Shown piece by piece: positions 56,825-64,000 of a DNA stretch of 64,000 nucleotides (position 1 is its first letter; the number at the start of each line of letters is the position of its first letter). Below the pieces are notes generated by a model. The model did not search any database. It saw only the letters and a program-made list of their open reading frames with translations, and was not told the origin of the DNA. The position numbers and the translations under genes are program-made. Origin of the DNA: Apoda limacodes (lineage: Eukaryota; Arthropoda; Insecta; Lepidoptera; Limacodidae); the NCBI GenBank assembly GCA_946406115.1, contig OX291561.1, positions 6,502,273-6,566,272 on the forward strand, in the 5' to 3' direction.

Positions 56825-57897
56825 TTATATGTTCCAAATCTATAACAAACAATAACAAAAAACAAATTATTCATGCTTTATCACTTTGTCAACGTTAATA
56901 ATATCAAATTTATAGTTAATATTAAAAAACTTACGCAAATCTAATTTACAAAACCACGCCAACGTTTTTTTTTTTATAATGGCGCCTTTTTTTTTTTAAT
57001 CTTGGGAACTTCCGCCTATACTAGCGCCACAGTCTCGTATTACATAACTAAACTATTATACCTTAATCGTAAAGCGACCTTATTTCTATACAAATAAAGT
57101 CTAAAATCAAATAAAGTTTTTTAGTGTTCCAAGCTGTTGTTCCTGCGAGAACACACGGTGATCAAGTCGTCGATGAACGATGAACTGACTGACAACAATT
57201 CCCGGTAAAATCTACTGAACCAAATTAACTCGGTAATACTAAATAAGTATTGCATTAGAATTTAATATCACGTATTTAGGTATTTAACAGTGTAACCTAT
57301 TAAAATCTTATTAAAATTTATATAGATACGTAATTTTTCGGTATTTTTATATTAATGGCTCTATTAAATATATGAAATCTCATTTACAATGGAAAATTGA
57401 AAAACCTAAATGCATGAACGTGTCTATAAAGAACATTAACTAAATCAAAAGGCTTATGATTTAAGAGAGCACGAAGAGAGATTAGAAAAGAACTTATTGT
57501 GACACTTTTTAACTTCCATACCCAAAACCGTCGACCGCTGACAATCTGTATACATAGGAAAAGAAAGTGACAGACGGATTATTCCAATGACATATCAACG
57601 CACAGTACAAACCATTGTGTTTTGAAACTCGTAATTTTGCAATAAGAAAAGATTTTGCAAACCCCATTGGGTTAAAAGTTTATGTGGAAATCCGTATTTT
57701 TTTGCTAAATACATAAAACCAGATACCATATAGCTATTTTGTTTTGGAAAAACATTCCCTAGGGTACAAAAAGACATTTGTTTAACTGATATTTTTATTA
57801 TAAAAACTTATAATTGTTAAAATCTGCAAAATGCGCGCCATTTTCATTTTAGATAAAGATTTTTGCGACTTTCCGACTGATATATATTTACAAAATA
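56825..57897. other. Non-coding stretch between THAP exon and recombinase-like relic
   Basis: AT-rich. It would contain the THAP gene's promoter, but no clear TATA or initiator stands out. A 60-codon minus-strand frame at 57595-57777 has no recognised domain. Confidence 0.35.
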
Positions 57898-58330
57898 ATG
57901 AGTTCAAGCGAACAATCTAATGAGAATATGGAGTCTTCTCCATCTGAAATCTTAAATGTGGCGCAAATTGCAGAAAATGGACTCTCACCGCCAAAATCGC
58001 GAGAGCGATATTTAATGGCTTACAATTTACATCATGAAAGACTAGAAGAAATACTAAATCATTTTTTTCAAATGTTTTGATGGCATCATTCAATGAATTA
58101 CGTGTGAAGTATAAGCCGTCCTCATTATGGTCAATAATTCGATGTTGAAAAGCACTCTTAAGTGCATGAAGTTACACATATTTTTAAAACGACAGTTTTA
58201 AAACAAAACAACAGTAGATGGCTATAGAAGCTAAAAACTCGTGACTATGGTAATAGCAAAAATGTATTATCCTTACTGGCTTACCACGATTTGAAGACGC
58301 TTAAAGATTGGTTACAAAACAACACTATAT
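57898..58330 (+). pseudogene. Possible tyrosine-recombinase-like N-terminal relic
   Basis: The frame 57898-58080 (MSSSEQSNENMESSPSEI) reaches PPKSRERYLMAYNLHHERLE and stops. In other frames follow FNELRVKYKPSSLWSIIRC (near 58086-58145) and FLKRQF (near 58182). I know insect proteins of the Crypton/Ngaro-like tyrosine recombinase type with the same order, PKKSxxKYxxAYxxF...YKPSSLWSxxSMLKS...FLKRQ, ahead of the catalytic domain. The catalytic Arg-His-Arg-Tyr region is not seen, so this is at best a truncated relic. The match is from memory. Confidence 0.4.
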
Positions 58331-60112
58331 CTGAGTCATCTATCTGTCATGTACCTATAAGTTAAGTGTATGGTCTGCTTCTAAATCTGAAATAATTCTA
58401 CGTTAAAAAATCTTTTTTATACTAATTTCAATATTAGAAAACCTAAACATTTTAAAATAAATGCTGAAATGATTTTTATAGCAGCCGGTAACATAATAAG
58501 ATAATTAATCTAATCAAATTATTTATATGTCGTACGTAATATGTGATTTATGATTTGTGTGCACTTTTAATTATTTATTTTTCAAAGAAATTCTAACGTA
58601 ACATAAATGGTACAAGGAAAATATTTAAACCAAGTCCAACCAACTCACACAAGTTAATTGCTCTGGCTTTCATAATTCATTGCAGTGAATCAAGGATAAC
58701 AACATTAGGGTTGTCAAATCTTGGAATGTTTATTATTTTGTCGAGAGATCGTTGTAATTTGGTGTAGGAATGTCGCTTCGTGTTGCGGGGGTCTGGAAAC
58801 CCTGTTACCTTACAGTAAACTGGCAGTCATCCGCGGCTACATACATTTAATGTTCGAGGTTATATCTAAGCTTTCATTTAAATTTGAAAAAAGTTTAATC
58901 AAAGACGTCTGTATATAAATATCAATGTATGGTTTTGCTTATACTATGATAATTTTTTTAATCGATGGAAAACAAAAGTTATCAAGTGGTGAACTCAAAG
59001 ACGCAGCGTTGGACGTTCTCCTGCCAGGTAAACAGACGGTCTACATAGTTAGGTCACGAGCCCAGGAAGCTAATAAATACAGGCGGAAAATTACGAGGTA
59101 GCCCTGTATTTAACGTTACGTTCACAGTCGACGTTTCTCGGTCACGTTCTTCTAGCTGAATCATTGTTCGAAATTTGTAACTGAAATTGTGTAAAAAGTA
59201 CGTGAAAGAAACCTTGTTAATTGTAAGTATAACACAAAGCATTCCGTGCATTAGCTCAAACACAGCTCGATAAAACACCCACTTCCGTTAACCAACGAGC
59301 TTTATCTGTTGGCCGCTGCTTACTTCCTGTCTTATTGCCAATGCTTTTAAAAGCTCTTCTTTACTGCAACCAATATTTAACCATATTTATTATAAAGTTC
59401 AAAGCTCAAAATTGTTTGTTTCAGAATAAAGACATTTAAGATTTATGATTTTTGCAAATCCAAATTCAACTATAATTCTTCAGTAAGGGTGGAAAGTTTT
59501 GATTCAAGAAAGTAGGGTTTACTTTAAGGAAAGGTTAAATTAAAATTGTAGTATTAATACTTTTTCTGTCTTTGCCTTAGTTTACAGGCAATTAAATTGA
59601 AAATCATCCATAATATTTATCATTTTGTCATGGTTTTCACTTGGAAACAAATTGTTTTTTGTAACCATTACTCATCGCCATTTATTAAATAACAGAACTC
59701 CACTGCGACTTGGTTTTTCTATTTTATGGAACCCTATTAACACGTTAATAAAAAAACTCTTATTAGAATACTTTTTAACCTTATTCAAACACAATACAAG
59801 ATAGAGCGTACACAATGAAATAATAGGCAACCACTCTGCTGATTTCACTCTGGATAGTTCTAATACGCCGCAAATTACACAATCACTCTGTAACTACTCT
59901 CTCTGAATACATAAAGCATTGTACATACGAAACGCTATCATTAGTTTAGGACTTGAGAATAATTTCAATAATTTTCTTGGAGTGCTATTTTCATTTTACA
60001 CTACCGAATACCAGTAGTTTTACATGCAAAAGTTTTCAGCATGATTTACATACATATACGTGCGCTACAGCTTTATCTACTTTCCAAGATTTTTTTTTAT
60101 ATTGTTTCAATA
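58331..60112. other. Non-coding stretch
   Basis: AT-rich, short open frames only, nothing recognised. Confidence 0.4.
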
Positions 60113-60240
60113 AGATGCATGTAGTTGGCACACAGCTTCTAAGATACCTAGAAAAGCGCGGTCTGGTCAGCGATCGTCGATACGGCTTTTACCACGGTCG
60201 CTAGACCGGTGATCTTCTGGTGTATCTAACACACAGATGA
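60113..60240 (+). pseudogene. Jockey-family LINE RT fragment
   Basis: The plus strand reads GTQLLRYLEKRGLVSDRRYG, then FYHGR, a stop (TAG at 60202-60204), and TGDLLVYLTHR with another stop. This is the RT segment between the RPIA block and the first catalytic Asp in the same lepidopteran Jockey family as element D (20970-26770). About 40 codons survive; neither end of the element is recognisable. Confidence 0.8.
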
Positions 60241-61689
60241 AAAAGTATAGCTGTTCACACTTTTAATAGCTCAACTTTCAGATGGATGGACCAATCAATG
60301 AAGATAGTAACGTACCATTGACTTAGACGGTCCGGAACCATTTCCACGTCACATTCTATTTATTGGGTCAGTGGCAAAGTAATCCGATTGTCTAATGAAC
60401 TGTCAAAGGCTGCGTGCCGCAAACGCAATACTGAATTACCGACTGTATGTATACTTGTTGAGTATGTTTAAAACATAGTTTGATGTTAAATATGTGTTAG
60501 TTTTAATTAGTGATGTAACTTGTCCTTAAAATTTGTTTTGATAGATAAAATAAATTAATCTATGTCTTTTGTGTAGGCCATATCTCATCTCTGACAGAGT
60601 ACTTTATTCTACCACGACTCAAAAAAGGAGTATTTTTGGTTTGAAAGTTTATCAATTAAGATCCATTTGATAATCACTTCAAAAAAATTCAAGTAAGCTA
60701 TATTTCTTCTCGACATTACTTGTTGTTCAGAATTTTTATTTGAAGTTATTGAAAATTTTAAATGTATACTTTGCTAAAGAACGATCAATAGAATTTCAAA
60801 ACGTAGATAATGTTCGGCATGCAAGCGAACAGTGTTTGTAGAAAACTGACGTTGACTTTATCATTTTAAATGCCTTCTAACAAACTTTAATAACGGAAAA
60901 ACAAATTCAAAATGACGAAAAAGTAAGATAAACAAAACTGTCAGCAAGTTAGATCTATATGGGCTTAAGTCAATCGGAAAGCGGGAATGGAATCAAACAG
61001 TTTATTTATTTAGCCGAGCTCAAGTTAATGGATGACTTAATTTCTAACTAGACTTTTAACTAAGGAGGTAGATCGATATTTAAAGGGAAATTCTAGAAAT
61101 TTTCAGCTTTTATTTTAGACATTTACAAGACTAAGCATTTTTTTAGGGATTTAAAAAAAAACTTACTGTGATTTCGATCAGAAGAAAGTATTTTTAATAT
61201 GTTGGCTGTTTTGAAATGCAGTGAAAGGTGAGGTAATAAAGTAAATACACTACAATTTTTGTTAGAGAACAAAGAGTTTTGAGAAATTATACTACAGGTA
61301 AAGATGTTGTTCTTAAGTTATTTTTGCACCACCATATCACGTTAAAACCTAAAAACTAGCAATTGAAAATGAAAATAAGATGTGTAAAAAAAGTATATTA
61401 CTGAAATTCGTCGCAACAAAACGTGAACTTTGCATAATTTGAATACGACTACTTAAAATCGTATTTTAAGTAACACAGTGATTCAGATTGAGTCTGAAAG
61501 CATACTCGTAATTACAAATGCAGATTACGTCTTCTGAGGGACAAAAACTACTTGAGAGACTCGAGTGCGGCGAAGATAACGCTTAGCATAGTAATTAAAT
61601 GCTTTCTCGATGTTCAGGGTGAGATAAACCAGGGACCCGGTAATAAATTCCTACTGTCTGCATATGATAGCAAAAACGTATAAATTAAA
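60241..61689. other. Non-coding stretch
   Basis: No gene or repeat recognised. Confidence 0.4.
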
Positions 61690-61860
61690 GGTGTTTCAGT
61701 GGAATAATGACCTGGTGACTAGAACCAAACGTGTGGGTTCGATCTTCGTACAGGACAAACATTTGTGTTTGAGAAACAGTCTGGTAGTTTTCTCAATATA
61801 ATATGTATCTACTTACGAGCTAAAATTATACAGAAGAAAATATTTATGTCTGTTGTCTGT
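61690..61860 (+). mobile_element. tRNA-derived SINE, decayed copy
   Basis: The B box GTGGGTTCGATCTTCG (61733-61748) is followed by GGACAAACATTTGTGTTTGA, the body of the SINE at 15530-15705 (there on the minus strand). The A box is degraded. Confidence 0.7.
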
Positions 61861-64000
61861 TATCCATATTACAAGCCTTGCTTAGTTTGAAACTAGACGG
61901 AGCTGTGTGATTTATCAAAGTCGGTCACTTAGTATTGAGTGTACATCTAATCTCATATACTACGTTGAAGAGCTTGTGGTCTTGTTACATTCGTCTATAA
62001 CAATACTTAAACAATATTTAATTAATATTTAAACTCAAGCAACGTTTTGTGAGACAATTTGTTCAGAAATATTTATTGTAACCCGAATTTCTAAGTCTTT
62101 CTCCAAGAAGACGTCGTAAAACTTCCAAATGTTTTAAGATTATTGGGTTGGTTTATATTTGTGCATGAACAGATTGTTCGCACATTTTAGCCTGGGAACT
62201 GTATTCTAAGACAAAGTTTGACACATTTTACAATTATTCATTTTAAACATGTTTTAATTGCTTGAATTCGGTGTTAGTAAGATCGGTGATTTTCTTTGGA
62301 ATCTTATTAAAAAAATTATGCTATTTCCGATTTTTGATCTGTCTTGTATAATCTACAAATCAGCATCACTAATTTATCTCTATTTCTTGTATTCAGGTCG
62401 TGGACGTGGATATCCCCTCGCTTTGTTAACAAATTAATTTTTTTTCGTACGTACATTATATTGGCATGTATGTATAGAGATGGCATGATTATAACGTGAA
62501 CCTTTTTTAAATGTTCTCTTAAAGACTCGACTCTCGCTTATTCATCTTATACATAACATGATTATAAAATTGAAATAAAGATTTTTTGAACTAAATATAA
62601 TTTTAGAGTTTCTTAATTAACATGAAAAACAAAACCATAATAAGATCACTCCCGTGTCCATTCCCCTGTCTGTTACAGAGATTTTTTTGAAGATATATCA
62701 CAAAAACTTAGAGTTTAGCATATTATTGAGACTTGATACAAACGCACACATACAAATTTCGTTAACAACTGCAAAAAAATATTCGTGCATGTATGTATAT
62801 CTTCACTATTCTTATCTAGAAGAGGTTAACCGGTGGCTGGACAGTGACAGTGGACATCCTTGTTTCACCACTTTAGTCCTACGTGACAGGAGAGGTGAGC
62901 TAATCGCCGGAACATTTCTAGTGCAGTGTGACTGGCTAAGGTGGCCAAAGTAATTACTGCTAAAGTGAAAGACTAAGGACCGAATAATATAACCACATTG
63001 CTATTTTCTGACGAACGCTAAGAAGTAAGTCAGGATTACGCAGAAGAAAAACAGTTTAAAATCAAAATATGGTGGTTCATTTAACAGACCTTACTTTAAG
63101 GATTCTACAAATATTTTTATATTAATATATAGTTTTCTTGGATGTGATAGATATAATACTAATAAGCTAATTTAATATGTGTACTCGTAAATAAATTGCT
63201 TTATTAAAGTTTACGATGTTTTAAAGATACGTATGCATATCTTCTATCCAAATGTAGTTCAAAAACCTGCAAAAGCGGGTAACACCGAAAAAACAGTAAA
63301 ATTACTAAAATATAGGGTCAAGGATAAGTTTTACTTTGAGTAAAATATATATATGTGCCTTTTATTCTTTTAACTCGTTGCCTTTTTGTAAGAAGTGATG
63401 TGATCCCGTTGTTGTGAAAAGTTTGGAAGTTTTTAGCAAAATTTGCACTTGATGTCAACTTTATACTGCCTTAAGAGTTCTAAAGCGACTGGAACAGATA
63501 AAAATCTAGTACTGCAAGGTCAGAACTATATGGTGGATGTATTTATATTTCCTTTTTTTCCTGTGTGACTAAACGTGTGGTTTAAGGTGCGACCCTGAAT
63601 ATTAAACTGACGCAGCATACAGAAAAAAAAAAATTGGTTAAATTTTTACAGATAATTGCATAAAAGGTCAATTAAAAATATGGAGCTTGACGGTTGGAAC
63701 AACTTTGTTGTAATTTTGCAAATTTTGTAACTTCCTCTGTAATGAAGCAAATTTGTGTCGTGTTGTCTAAAGAAGCTAAAGCACCCGCACGCCCACAATT
63801 ACACGTTAAATCACTATAACGACTAAACTCGACGTGAGAACTGCTGCGGCCCGCACTGTTTACTGTGATTTACAATTTAGTTAGTGCTACGTATAACATG
63901 AGAATAGCTAGATTGAAGTAAACTCCGTAGATACATATAATATTTATCGCTCACTTTGTGAGATTGGTGACCTTTCCTTAAATATTTCTTGTCTAAAAAC
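61861..64000. other. Non-coding stretch with one exon-like patch
   Basis: Mostly AT-rich. 62817-62894 is GC-richer and bounded by TATCTAGAAG|AGG and GAGAG|GTGAGC, a possible acceptor and donor. The 99-codon frame across it (62654-62953) contains RWLDSDSGHPCFTTLVLRDR, but I recognise no family and the frame extends through AT-rich non-coding-like sequence. I do not call it a gene. Confidence 0.35.

Noticed and set aside
62654..62953. 99-codon frame with exon-like splice signals
   Set aside because: Only the middle 78 bases look exon-like, with no recognised protein and no partner exons; kept as a note only.
1..64000. CRISPR arrays, bacterial operons, ribosome-binding sites
   Set aside because: The window is eukaryotic; I saw no regularly spaced repeats of CRISPR type and no bacterial gene organisation.
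1..64000. Functional tRNA, rRNA or snRNA genes
   Set aside because: The only A/B-box sequences found belong to SINEs or a SINE-like head; none gave a convincing tRNA cloverleaf by eye.

Overview
The window looks like a piece of a lepidopteran (moth or butterfly) genome: AT-rich, mostly non-coding, and packed with transposable-element remains of kinds typical of that order. These include a Gypsy element with a tRNA-Trp primer site (CsRn1/Kabuki-like), a Jockey family abundant in Lepidoptera, an I-clade LINE with RNase H, a Daphne/CR1-like LINE, an RTE tail, Helitron protein remains, tRNA-derived SINEs and several MITE families. Organism and clade names are inferences from sequence character and family knowledge; no search was run. 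I found no complete host gene. The best host-exon candidates are a GC-rich, codon-biased stretch at 10379-10472 (+) and a THAP zinc-finger exon with a good splice donor at 56536-56824 (-).

Layout. 1-2230: no gene recognised. 2231-5190: a minus-strand LINE reverse-transcriptase relic split by a 1.74-kb LTR-like insertion (2629-4367); removing the insertion and one 5-bp flank makes the RT frame continuous. 5191-20790: mostly non-coding, with a TTAA-flanked MITE (7494-7880), an unrecognised near-open block (10740-11294), a decayed RT (11900-12800), Helitron protein remains (13020-13722), a SINE (15530-15705) and an inverted-repeat MITE (17806-18372). 20800-26878: two inverted ~92-bp repeats enclose a Jockey RT fragment that lacks both its natural ends, itself interrupted by a broken Gypsy element (21608-26079). 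26880-40912: non-coding desert with MITEs, a 3x34-bp tandem repeat, an RTE 3' end and a degenerate repeat array.

40928-51682 is a nest: a minus-strand I-clade element (A) flanked by a 14/15-bp target-site duplication and inserted into the degenerate array. It is interrupted by LINE B (43876-46696, minus, with its own ~10-bp duplication) and LINE C (about 47400-50802, plus, whose 940-codon ORF is nearly intact). 52650-64000: two more SINEs, a long hairpin (55753-55921), the THAP exon, a possible tyrosine-recombinase-like relic (57898-58330) and a Jockey RT fragment (60113-60240).

These elements do not act as a pathway. They record successive transposition: array, then A, then B and C; and separately an inverted-repeat structure holding a Jockey fragment, then Gypsy. 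The strongest candidate for something undescribed is the inverted-repeat composite at 20800-26878. The nest at 40928-51682 is the best-supported structure.
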